Shown: piece by piece, positions 33,927 through 40,994 of the stretch
How the letters are laid out: each line of letters begins with the position of its first letter
Position numbering within the stretch: the first letter of the stretch is position 1
DNA from: Thermoplasmata archaeon
Lineage (GTDB): Archaea > Thermoplasmatota > Thermoplasmata > Methanomassiliicoccales > Methanomethylophilaceae
DNA: 62,331 bases
Reading direction: 5' to 3'
Assembly (NCBI GenBank): GCA_015063235.1
Contig: SUSW01000003.1
Location: 1 to 62,331, forward strand
Position numbers and translations under genes: made by a program
Notes under the pieces: generated by a model
Told to the model about the DNA's origin: nothing
The model's input: only the letters and a program-made list of their open reading frames with translations
Databases searched by the model: none

Positions 33927-35393
33927 TCAGGACTCTTCTGAATTCTTCATCAGCAGCTTATCCCATATCGATTCAAGGACATCCATAATGGTCTTCTCGG
34001 TAGCCGTAAGCACAATGGAATCCACATCGAATTTCTTCCAATAGTGACGTGCACAGACATATGCGACTGCGGATCCGATACAGTTGGAGATCACGCTGAA
34101 CACCATCAGACCCATGTATCCGAAGATAAGGCCTCCGGCATACATGGTCGAAAGCTTGAGAGCGATCTGAAAGAACACTATGAGCACACAGAGGTTGTTC
34201 TTCCTCATGGTCTGGAGGGCACTGTATGAGATATCCCTAACCGTATAGAACGGACCGGCCACCGAGATCATCACCATGAACATCACCATGGTATCGCGGT
34301 ATACGTACAGGGATTCCTGTGTGGCGAGGATGGCGATCAGCGGACCGGAGAAGATCGCCAGACCTGCCGAGATTATGATGGTCGGCGGCAGCGCCTTCTT
34401 CAGCGTGAATTGGAATGCTTCCGTGGCATGATCCTTCATCCTGCGTCCGATATTGTAGGACATCACAGGTATCATGGCGGCTCCGAACGCCATCCCCAGG
34501 CATTCCAGCATATGGACATAGGTCCACGGCAGAGCATAAACGGCGATCGTTGCACTGCCGAATATACCTCCGGCGATAGCGATCACAATCACCTTGTCCA
34601 GGAAGTTGCTGAACCTCCTGACCGTCGTTTGGATGCAGTACGGAACACCCACCTTCATGTGCTCCTTTAGGATACTGGCCTCCAACCTGAAATTCCTCAG
34701 ACTGATCTTTACGACGGTGGAATCGGAGTGGAAGAGGTAGAGCAGGTACCCCGTACTGACCACGGTTCCGGCTATGGTACCCCATGCCGAACCGGCGACT
34801 CCTAGGTCTAAACCGAATATGAACAGCGGATCGAAGATACCTCCGGTAACGCACAGGAGTGTTGCTACCGTGGCCTTTGCCGCCGCCCCCTCCGCACGCA
34901 GTATGCCGCAGAGGGCCCCGTTCAGTAGCAGCACGACGTTACATACCATGAGGGGCGTGATATAATCGAGACAGTAGTCTTTGAGTTCCTCGATACCGAG
35001 TGCCACTATGAAGCTCCCGGTGAAGAAGAACATCAGAAGCCCAAGAACAATCCATAGGATGAAGCACAATATGATGGAATGGGATGCGAGGGAATTTGCC
35101 CTCACCTGATCTCCGGCGCCCAGATGGAATGCGATCGTCACGGCGCTTGCCACACCTATTCCTGCACCAACCGATGCCACTGCCAAGTAGATATCCATCA
35201 TAGCGTTGACGGCACTGGCGGCCTCCGCACCCAGCATAGAGACCCAGAATGCGCCAAGATACCCGTTCACGGCCACCACTATATATGAAAGCAGAAGAGG
35301 CCAGAAGAGGAACATCACTGCGGCCTTCGGATCTCCGGCTATCATCGAGATGTTCTTCTTCCTATCGAATAGTCTTGCCAGTCCGTCAAACAT
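33927..35393 (-). CDS. MATE-family efflux transporter
   Basis: About 488 residues with 12 transmembrane helices in two MatE halves. Typical landmarks are AFWVSMLGAEAASAVNAM in the first half, RAEGAAAKATVATLLCVTGGIFDPLFIF, and MIPVMSYNIGRRMKDHATEAF in the second. It likely exports cationic compounds or lipids using an ion gradient. The ATG at 35391-35393 is chosen because GTTATATACTCC lies 22-30 bases upstream, a good leaderless promoter. An upstream in-frame ATG at 35429 would place the TATA box inside the gene. Monocistronic, TGA stop. Confidence 0.88.
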   Translation of the reverse strand: MFDGLARLFDRKKNISMIAGDPKAAVMFLFWPLLLSYIVVAVNGYLGAFWVSMLGAEAASAVNAMMDIYLAVASVGAGIGVASAVTIAFHLGAGDQVRANSLASHSIILCFILWIVLGLLMFFFTGSFIVALGIEELKDYCLDYITPLMVCNVVLLLNGALCGILRAEGAAAKATVATLLCVTGGIFDPLFIFGLDLGVAGSAWGTIAGTVVSTGYLLYLFHSDSTVVKISLRNFRLEASILKEHMKVGVPYCIQTTVRRFSNFLDKVIVIAIAGGIFGSATIAVYALPWTYVHMLECLGMAFGAAMIPVMSYNIGRRMKDHATEAFQFTLKKALPPTIIISAGLAIFSGPLIAILATQESLYVYRDTMVMFMVMISVAGPFYTVRDISYSALQTMRKNNLCVLIVFFQIALKLSTMYAGGLIFGYMGLMVFSVISNCIGSAVAYVCARHYWKKFDVDSIVLTATEKTIMDVLESIWDKLLMKNSEES

Positions 35394-35543
35394 GCTACGG
35401 ATTGCAAGACTCTTGGAGTATATAACCATGAATCAGTCATAAAATGCTGATATTACTCAAAATGATGATTGCCGGAAGCGATATCCGCCGGAAAAACAAC
35501 CTTTAACAAAAGTAAAAATGAGGGGGTTTGCCCCCTTTGAAGT

Positions 35544-37349
35544 TTAATTGGAGTTCCTGAGCTGGAGAAGAGCCCTCTTGGATGCCAGATTGCCTGCGGC
35601 AGCACCCTTGTTGAACCACTTCTTGGCCTCGGCCGGATCCTTCTCGGTCCCGACTCCGTCGAGATAACAGCGTCCGACGATGAACATGGCATCCGGATCG
35701 CCGTTGTTGGCAGAGTAAAGATACGACTGGAACGGAGATTCGTCTCCCTTGAGCTCGATCTTCTTTCCGGTTGCTCCCTCGACGATCTCCCTTGACACGA
35801 CGTGACCCTGCTCAGCGGCACGGGTGTACCAAATGAGTGCTTTCTTCTCATCCTTCTTGACCGCGATTCCGTTGGCGAGGCAGTATCCGGTGTAGTACTG
35901 GGAAAGAACGTTTCCATTCTCTGCGCCCTTGCAGAACCACTCGTACGCAAGCTTCTCGTTCTTATCGGTTCCGACTCCCTCGAAGTACGCGTATGCCACA
36001 TGGTATTGGGACTTTCCGAATCCGTTCTCGGCCAGCTTCTTATGGAGCTCGAACGCCTTCTCAGGATTTCTCTGCGTACCTCTTCCCTTGGAGTATGCCT
36101 CTGCAACGGAGAACATAGCCTTCATGAAGTTGTCCTCGGCTGCACGGCTGAGCCACTCGAATGCCAGCTCGTTGTTCTTCTCGACTCCGCGTCCGAGAGC
36201 GTATGCGGTTCCGATGTTGTAGCATGCGACTGTATTGCCATGCGCTGCGGACTTCTTGTAATAATCGAGTGCCAGTTTGGCATCCTTCTTGAATCCTGTT
36301 CCCTCTGCGTAATTGTCACCGGTGACCAGCTGAGCGTATCCGTCACCGAGGTCGGCGGCGAGCTTGAACCACTCCGCGGAGAGCTTCGTGTTCTTGGGAA
36401 GCTGCTTGCCTTTAACGTATAGCTGACCGAGCATGATCATCGCATCGGTCTGTCCGAAATTTGCAGCCCTCTCGAGAAGACTTATACCTCTCTCCCTGTT
36501 CTTGTCTTCTCCGACCCCACCGAGGTAGCATCTTGCCAGCCCGTAGAGCCCGTCGCGGCATCCCCTTACGGCAGATGCGTAATACCAAGAACTTGAATAA
36601 TTGCCGTCCTTCTCGACGCCGATCGCGTCCATGTAGCACCTTCCGAGGTTATACATAGCCTCGGCAGAACCCAGGGTGACGGCCTGATCGTAGAGCTCGA
36701 AAACCTTCTTATGGTCGCGCTCAACACCGAATCCGTACTCATAGCACTTGGCAAGTGCGAGATATGCGGGGACGTACTTCTGGTCGACAAGTTCCTGCAG
36801 GAGCCTGGCGCCCTCGGCGCGATCCCTCTTCACTCCGGTACCGTTAAGGGTGCACAGAGCAATACGGAATGAACCTTCGCGGTCTCCCAGAAGCTCGGAC
36901 TTACAGTAGTATCTGTAAGCCTCCTCAGGATCGAACCTGTCGTCGACCCCGAGCTCGTAGAGCCTTCCGACGACGCATGCTGCATCCGCATCGTCCTCCG
37001 ACCTGTCGAGGAAGTATTGGAAAACCGTTCCATCGTTTGGTGTGTCGTGCGCTTCGTAATAGTCGGACAGAGCCTGGTATGCCTCCAGGTCACCTTTGAG
37101 GGAGGCACGGAATAGCCACATGGCGGCCTCATCCGCATCCTGTGCAACAACGATACCGTTGTTGTAACAGATGCCGACGACCAAAGCGGCTAGCGGGTGG
37201 CCCATCTTGGCCGCTTTAACGTACCAATCGAAAGCAGTAGAATCGTTCTGCTCCGACCCCTCTCCAAGTGCAAACATCTGCCCAAGCTTGAAGCAGGACT
37301 GCACGTCCCCTGCTTCAGCCATAGAAGTCAATTGCTCATAGGATTGCAT
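35544..37349 (-). CDS. Sel1-like repeat protein
   Basis: 601 residues from ATG at 37347-37349, composed almost wholly of about 15 Sel1-like repeats of 36 residues with the pattern A-x2-LG-x2-Y-x2-G-x-GV-x-KD-x2-KA-x2-WY-x3-A. Clear units include MYNLGRCYMDAIGVEKD and AMFIVGRCYLDGVGTEKD. No signal peptide or transmembrane segment, so it should be a cytoplasmic protein-protein scaffold. Such long Sel1 proteins are common in bacteria and eukaryotes and patchy in archaea. The partner is unknown. TAA stop. An in-frame TTG nine bases upstream is a less likely start. Confidence 0.9.
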   Translation of the reverse strand: MQSYEQLTSMAEAGDVQSCFKLGQMFALGEGSEQNDSTAFDWYVKAAKMGHPLAALVVGICYNNGIVVAQDADEAAMWLFRASLKGDLEAYQALSDYYEAHDTPNDGTVFQYFLDRSEDDADAACVVGRLYELGVDDRFDPEEAYRYYCKSELLGDREGSFRIALCTLNGTGVKRDRAEGARLLQELVDQKYVPAYLALAKCYEYGFGVERDHKKVFELYDQAVTLGSAEAMYNLGRCYMDAIGVEKDGNYSSSWYYASAVRGCRDGLYGLARCYLGGVGEDKNRERGISLLERAANFGQTDAMIMLGQLYVKGKQLPKNTKLSAEWFKLAADLGDGYAQLVTGDNYAEGTGFKKDAKLALDYYKKSAAHGNTVACYNIGTAYALGRGVEKNNELAFEWLSRAAEDNFMKAMFSVAEAYSKGRGTQRNPEKAFELHKKLAENGFGKSQYHVAYAYFEGVGTDKNEKLAYEWFCKGAENGNVLSQYYTGYCLANGIAVKKDEKKALIWYTRAAEQGHVVSREIVEGATGKKIELKGDESPFQSYLYSANNGDPDAMFIVGRCYLDGVGTEKDPAEAKKWFNKGAAAGNLASKRALLQLRNSN

Positions 37350-37397
37350 CGGCGTCAAGTAGAGACAAAGTGCTATTAAACTTATGGCCCAAGACTG

Positions 37398-37682
37398 TCA
37401 TGGGGTGTGGATTTTGGCAGAATCTATCCTCATATTCCTGAGATAGATCAATACTCCAATTGTCACCAGAAGCAGGTCGAGGATATAGAATGCCAGCACA
37501 TAGTTTATGTCATCGCTTACGAGCTTGTTGATTATCCCGCAGACATATCCGAGTAACACGATTGACATGAAAAGTATACTGGTCCCGACATTGGTCCTGG
37601 CCCTGTAAGCTTTGACGAGGTTGAAAGGCCAGGAAGCGGCGAAACAGATCAACATCGCGGCCTCGAATATTCCTACTATCAT
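37398..37682 (-). CDS. SemiSWEET-like small membrane protein
   Basis: 94 residues from ATG at 37680-37682. Three transmembrane helices (about residues 3-20, 36-52, 62-83). The first helix and following loop, MLICFAASWPFNLVKAYRAR, and the second, GTSILFMSIVLLGYVCGI, resemble SemiSWEET/MtN3-type half-transporters and related PQ-loop proteins of anaerobes. These act as dimers on sugars or other small metabolites; the ligand is unknown here. A longer frame upstream lacks a good start and enters the end of the tRNA-like array, so the shorter start is preferred. Confidence 0.7.
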   Translation of the reverse strand: MIVGIFEAAMLICFAASWPFNLVKAYRARTNVGTSILFMSIVLLGYVCGIINKLVSDDINYVLAFYILDLLLVTIGVLIYLRNMRIDSAKIHTP

Positions 37683-37742
37683 GACCCGCGGATTCGGGAT
37701 GAGGTATTTACATGATTTGACTGCAAATGTTGGATATAATTG

Positions 37743-37749
37743 AAAAAAA
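37743..37749 (-). terminator. T-tract terminator of the tRNA-like array
   Basis: Read on the minus strand, the last array element ends in CCGCC-ATCTC followed directly by seven T. Archaeal RNA polymerase stops on such T runs. It marks the 3' end of a transcript about 1.1 kb long that would contain all the tRNA-like elements. Confidence 0.55.
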
Positions 37750-37808
37750 GAGATGGCGGAGTCGAACCGCCCAGCCTCCGCATACACGGAGGGAACTCAC
37801 CGGAGTCC
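37750..37808 (-). ncRNA. Acceptor-less tRNA-like element (array position 6)
   Basis: The last element before the terminator has a perfect T arm (GGCGG-TTCGACT-CCGCC, 37755-37771), an anticodon-like hairpin with six pairs and a six-base loop (CCTCCG/CGGAGG, 37775-37792) and a D-like hairpin ACTC/GAGT with a four-base loop (37795-37806). No pairing acceptor stem can be found. It may be a decayed tRNA or a structural end cap. Confidence 0.35.
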
Positions 37809-37828
37809 TATACACAACCTATGACCTT

Positions 37829-37898
37829 AGTCTTAGGGGGTAATCGAACCCCCATGTCCCGGCGAATACCGGGTGCACCACAAGTGTGCCACAAGACT
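37829..37898 (-). ncRNA. tRNA-like element with 6-nt anticodon-position loop (array position 5)
   Basis: Minus-strand cloverleaf with a seven-pair acceptor (AGTCTTG/TAAGACT), D stem GCAC/GTGC, anticodon stem CCCGG/CCGGG and T stem GGGGG/CCCCC. Two loops are abnormal: the anticodon loop has six bases (TATTCG) and the T loop eight (TTCGATTA), so decoding is doubtful. It shares the GCAC-GTGC D stem with all complete elements of the array. Confidence 0.45.
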
Positions 37899-37905
37899 GA
37901 TTGCT

Positions 37906-37975
37906 GACCATAGAGGGACTCGAACCCCCGCCCCGACCCCTGCAAGGTCGTGCACTGCCCCTGTGCTATATGGTA
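37906..37975 (-). tRNA. tRNA-Cys(GCA)-like element (array position 4)
   Basis: Minus-strand cloverleaf: acceptor ACCATA/TATGGT (six pairs, with the terminal pair mismatched), D arm GCAC-AGGGGCA-GTGC, anticodon arm CGACC-TTGCAGG-GGTCG with anticodon GCA, variable GGGC, T arm GGGGG-TTCGAGT-CCCTC. The core is nearly identical to the two elements at 38304-38373 and 38377-38446, but the acceptor stem is different and compensated. The expected U discriminator of tRNA-Cys is not present. Whether it is charged with cysteine is open. Confidence 0.5.
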
Positions 37976-37978
37976 ATG

Positions 37979-38047
37979 TACCTAAGGGGTGATCGAACCC
38001 CAGATTCCCGACTGATGCCGGGTGCACTGCTTCTGTGCCACAGGCTA
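37979..38047 (-). ncRNA. tRNA-like element with 6-nt anticodon-position loop (array position 3)
   Basis: Minus-strand element three bases from its neighbour. D arm GCAC-AGAAGCA-GTGC, anticodon-position stem CCCGG/TCGGG with loop CATCAG, T stem GGGG/CCCC with an eight-base loop TTCGATCA. The acceptor is imperfect (core CCT/AGG). It has the same two irregular loops as the element at 37829-37898, so these two form a second sub-type distinct from the Cys-like ones. Confidence 0.4.
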
Positions 38048-38303
38048 TTACTTGATTATGGCGAGGTACAGCCAGCTGAGCTGGCCCACGTGCCCGAAGG
38101 CACGTGACTATGGATCGCTCGCGAGCCAATAGCGAAGCGCTGATACTGTTGTACTGACGCTGAGCTTACTGCTGGTCCAAGTGCCCGAAGGCGCGTGGAT
38201 GACGACAGCAGACCGAACGGGCGATGCCCGATGGTGGCTACGATACCGGCGAACGCTTGACGCGAACACTGATACCCACAACAAGCAGCAATGGTCTATT
38301 ACT
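38048..38303 (-). ncRNA. Structured spacer of the tRNA-like array, with TTCG-loop hairpins
   Basis: 256 bp between the two groups of tRNA-like elements. No open frame is credible. On the minus strand a perfect eight-pair hairpin CACGTGCC-TTCG-GGCACGTG lies at 38087-38106. A related imperfect TTCG hairpin lies at 38177-38198. Palindromic GCTCGCGAGC and CCAGCT...AGCTGG segments occur between them. The stable TTCG tetraloops argue for a folded RNA. Confidence 0.4.
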
Positions 38304-38373
38304 CTCCGTAGAGGGATTCGAACCCCCGCCCCGACCCCTGCAAGGTCGTGCACTGCCTCTGTGCTATACGGAC
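38304..38373 (-). tRNA. tRNA-Cys(GCA)-like element (array position 2)
   Basis: Minus-strand cloverleaf with acceptor TCCGTA/TACGGA (six pairs plus a mismatched terminal pair), D arm GCAC-AGAGGCA-GTGC, anticodon arm CGACC-TTGCAGG-GGTCG (anticodon GCA), variable GGGC and T arm GGGGG-TTCGAAT-CCCTC. It is separated from the next copy by only three bases. Discriminator A rather than the usual U of tRNA-Cys. Confidence 0.5.
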
Positions 38374-38376
38374 TAT

Positions 38377-38446
38377 ATTCCTAGAGGGACTCGAACCCCC
38401 GCCCCGACCCCTGCAAGGTCGTGCACTGCCTCTGTGCTATAGGATT
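38377..38446 (-). tRNA. tRNA-Cys(GCA)-like element (array position 1)
   Basis: First tRNA-like element in transcription order. Acceptor AATCCTA/TAGGAAT pairs at six of seven positions. The body from the D arm to the T arm matches the copy at 38304-38373 except one T-loop base. Anticodon GCA; discriminator A. Upstream lie the 128-bp hairpin repeats. Confidence 0.5.
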
Positions 38447-38454
38447 ATGGCTTA

Positions 38455-38735
38455 CCACGCGACGAGGGTTTGACCCCTCCGGATCACGCGTTAGGGATTG
38501 ACCCCTTACCGGGCGACGGGATGACCCGCCAACTGACGCGACGAGGGTTTGACCCCCCGGATACACGGTATGACCCGTATACCGATGCGACAAAGGAATG
38601 ACCCCTCCGGATCACGCGTTAGGGTTTGACCCCTTACCGGGCGACGGGATGACCCGTCAACGGACGCAACGAGGGTTTGACCCCCCGGATACACGGTATG
38701 ACCCGTATACCGATGCGACAAAGGAATGACCCTTC
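38455..38735 (-). repeat. Tandem 128-bp repeat of small GGTCA-loop hairpins
   Basis: Eleven copies of TGACCC occur on the plus strand at 38471, 38499, 38522, 38550, 38571, 38599, 38627, 38650, 38678, 38699 and 38727. The spacing pattern 28-23-28-21-28 repeats exactly after 128 bases, so a 128-bp unit is present about 2.1 times. Each copy sits in a small inverted repeat such as CGGG-ATGA-CCCG or AGGG-TTTGA-CCCC. On the minus strand these read GGGTCA-x-CCC and look like shortened T arms. No open reading frame of merit. Confidence 0.75.
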
Positions 38736-39004
38736 CCGATTGATACCGCGAACGGATGGCACGCGAGTGCTGACCGTTTGATGACGCTATGATAATGAGC
38801 TAGGTTGTGCCCACCAGGCATGGCGCCTGATGGTCCAAGTCTCCATCGACCCGAACGGGCCGTGGTCGACAAACTACATTCGTAGAGTTGTGTTATTTCT
38901 TGGCAAAGCGCATTATCACGTGCTGATATTAGAACCTTACCGTTAATCGTTCAGTGAATGTACAAACCGCTAATCATTATTATCAATAATGCAGATGCGG
39001 AGGC
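38736..39004. other. Leader region between the hairpin repeats and aconitase X
   Basis: 269 bp. 38736-38880 continues GC-rich and structured, with CCCGAACGGG at 38850-38859, and may be the 5' part of the array transcript. 38881-39000 is AT-rich and should hold the divergent promoters. GGAGG immediately precedes the ATG at 39005 as a ribosome-binding site. Confidence 0.35.
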
Positions 39005-40180
39005 ATGGACCTAACCAGAGAGGAAGAAGCCATCCTTAACGGAGAACAGGGTGCAGGCATACAGAAGGCAATGGAGCTGGTCACAGCCCTTGGGAAGATC
39101 TACGGTGCGGACAGCCTCATCGACATCACTTCGGCACATCTGTCCGGCGCATCCTACAAGACCATCGGCGACGGCGGACTGAAGTACCTGGAAGATCTGG
39201 TAGCAGGAGGGGCGCAGGTGTCTGTGCCTTCCACGCTCAATCCGGTCGGAATGGACAGGACCAGATGGAAAGAGATGCACATCCATCCCGAATTCGCAGA
39301 GAAACAGCTGAGGATAATCGACCTCTACGGTCAGATGGGCATAAAGAAGACCTGTTCGTGTACACCCTATATTGGTCCTAACGTCCCATCGATGGGTGAT
39401 CACGTGGCTTGGGCCGAATCTTCCGCTCTCAGCTTCGTCAACTCTTACATCGGTGCAAGGACCAACAGAGAGGGAGGGCCCGGTGCATTGGCCGCTGCCA
39501 TACTGGGAAAGACAGCAAACTACGGACTCCATCTAGACGATAACAGGAAACCCACTGTTGTCATAGATCCTGAAATCGACGGTTCGGTATTCTCATATTC
39601 CCTTCTCGGGCAGGCCGTCGGAATGGCCATAGGGTCCGGGATACCATATTTCAAGAACATTTCCCCGGAGGTCGAAGAGGCCAAGGCGCTGTCTGCTGCG
39701 ATGGCCGCCTCTGGATCCATGGCCCTGTGGCATGCTGAAGGCATCACTCCGGAGGCAGGGAACTTCGACATCTCAGATCTGGAGGTCATCCATATCGGCA
39801 AGAAGGAGCTGGAGAACGCCTACGACAAACTGAACAGGACAGAGGACGTCCAGCTCATCGCCATAGGGTGCCCCCATCTCACAGAGAAAGAGATGCATCA
39901 GATCGCAGAATTCCTCAAGGACAAGGAGAAGAAAAACAAGGACATCGAGGTTTGGTTCTGCACCTCCGCGGAGATCAGAGAGAGGTGCGCAGAGGATGTG
40001 AAGATAATGGAAAGGTTCGGACCCGTTCTAGCCGACACCTGCATGGTTGTGGCTCCGATCGAGGGAACATTCCAGAGAACCGCTACTAATTCCGCAAAAG
40101 CAGGCAATTATCTCCCCACATTATGCTCGCAGAAGGCCATGTGCAGGGACATCACGGCGCTCATGGAGCTGGTATTATGA
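39005..40180 (+). CDS. Phosphomevalonate dehydratase large subunit (aconitase X family)
   Basis: 391 residues. Aconitase-X (DUF521) signatures include EEEAILNGEQGAGIQKAMELV, AHLSGASYKTIGDGGL, CSCTPYIGPNVPSMGDHVAWAESSA with Fe-S cluster cysteine, NSYIGARTNREGGP and CMVVAPIEG near the end. In archaea this protein with its small subunit converts mevalonate 5-phosphate to trans-anhydromevalonate 5-phosphate in the modified mevalonate pathway for membrane lipids. The stop overlaps the start of the small-subunit gene (ATGA), so the two are made together. A strong GGAGG lies just before the ATG. Confidence 0.9.
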   Translation: MDLTREEEAILNGEQGAGIQKAMELVTALGKIYGADSLIDITSAHLSGASYKTIGDGGLKYLEDLVAGGAQVSVPSTLNPVGMDRTRWKEMHIHPEFAEKQLRIIDLYGQMGIKKTCSCTPYIGPNVPSMGDHVAWAESSALSFVNSYIGARTNREGGPGALAAAILGKTANYGLHLDDNRKPTVVIDPEIDGSVFSYSLLGQAVGMAIGSGIPYFKNISPEVEEAKALSAAMAASGSMALWHAEGITPEAGNFDISDLEVIHIGKKELENAYDKLNRTEDVQLIAIGCPHLTEKEMHQIAEFLKDKEKKNKDIEVWFCTSAEIRERCAEDVKIMERFGPVLADTCMVVAPIEGTFQRTATNSAKAGNYLPTLCSQKAMCRDITALMELVL

Positions 40181-40947
40181 AATTCCAGGGACGCAGCATA
40201 TCCGCAGGAAAGGCCAAGGGCGAGGTCATCAAACTGAATGAACCGCTTAGTTTCCTGGGCGGGGTGGACGGATCCACAGGGGATCTGAGGGTCAGAGATG
40301 GTAATGTGGCCGGGAAGATCCTGGTATTCCCGAAAGGGAAAGGAAGCACCGTGGGGTCCTTCGTCATGTACGACCTCATGGTCCACGGCAAAGCCCCAGC
40401 GGCTGTCATCAATGAATCTGCGGAAACCATCGTGGCGACCGGGGCGGTCATCTCATCCATACCGATGATTGATCAGATAGATTCCGTCAGGATATTCGAA
40501 GACGGGGATGTCGTCACGGTTGACGGCGGCGACGGTACCGTTGAGATAGAAGGTATCGATTTCAAAGAGGTGGTATCATCGGTCGTCTCCAAGAACGGAA
40601 GATGCATCCTGGAGAAACGTTTCGAAACCAGCCGCTCCTTCCCCGGCTGCTGGTCGCTTGTAGCAGGAAAGATAGAGAAAGGCGAGAGCCCTGCAGAGGC
40701 TGCCAGAAGGGAAATCCTGGAAGAGACTGAGATCAAGGTTGGCGAGCCTCTCGGACAAATGGATCCCCTGTACGTCCGCGAAGGCAAGACCCTGTTCAAA
40801 GTATACCCGTTCCACTTCGATGCGGAAGGTCAGGAGCCTGTCCTCAACAGCGAGAACGAGAAGTACATGTGGGCTTCCGTCGAGGATACCGAAGGACTGA
40901 AAACGGTCACCGATACGGCCTTTGTGATGAAGACCTTCCTCGGATGA
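40177..40947 (+). CDS. Phosphomevalonate dehydratase small subunit fused to a Nudix hydrolase
   Basis: 256 residues. Residues 1 to about 130 are the aconitase-X swivel domain: SISAGKAKGEVIKLNEPLSFLGGVD, FPKGKGSTVGSFVMYDL and KAPAAVINESAETI. From about residue 135 a Nudix domain begins; its box GKIEKGESPAEAARREILEETEI fits G-x5-E-x7-REUxEExGU completely. The frame is continuous with a short linker (DFKEVVSSVV), so it is a real fusion, not two overlapping genes. Nudix enzymes hydrolyse diphosphates; in an isoprenoid setting isopentenyl diphosphate or a related compound is a possible substrate, but a nucleotide substrate is equally possible. Co-translated with the large subunit. Confidence 0.88.
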   Translation: MKFQGRSISAGKAKGEVIKLNEPLSFLGGVDGSTGDLRVRDGNVAGKILVFPKGKGSTVGSFVMYDLMVHGKAPAAVINESAETIVATGAVISSIPMIDQIDSVRIFEDGDVVTVDGGDGTVEIEGIDFKEVVSSVVSKNGRCILEKRFETSRSFPGCWSLVAGKIEKGESPAEAARREILEETEIKVGEPLGQMDPLYVREGKTLFKVYPFHFDAEGQEPVLNSENEKYMWASVEDTEGLKTVTDTAFVMKTFLG

Positions 40948-40994
40948 TTGAAAACTGAACTAAAGAAATGAGGGGCCTGGCCCCTCTGTTTTTC

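Noticed and set aside
38455-38735. CRISPR array
   Set aside because: Repeats are short hairpins within a 128-bp tandem duplication; there are no regular repeats of 25-37 bases separated by unique spacers and no cas genes.
37742-38880. Cluster of ordinary tRNA genes for several amino acids
   Set aside because: Three units share the same GCA anticodon core, others have abnormal loop sizes, acceptors vary and the Cys discriminator is missing, so a normal tRNA operon does not explain it.
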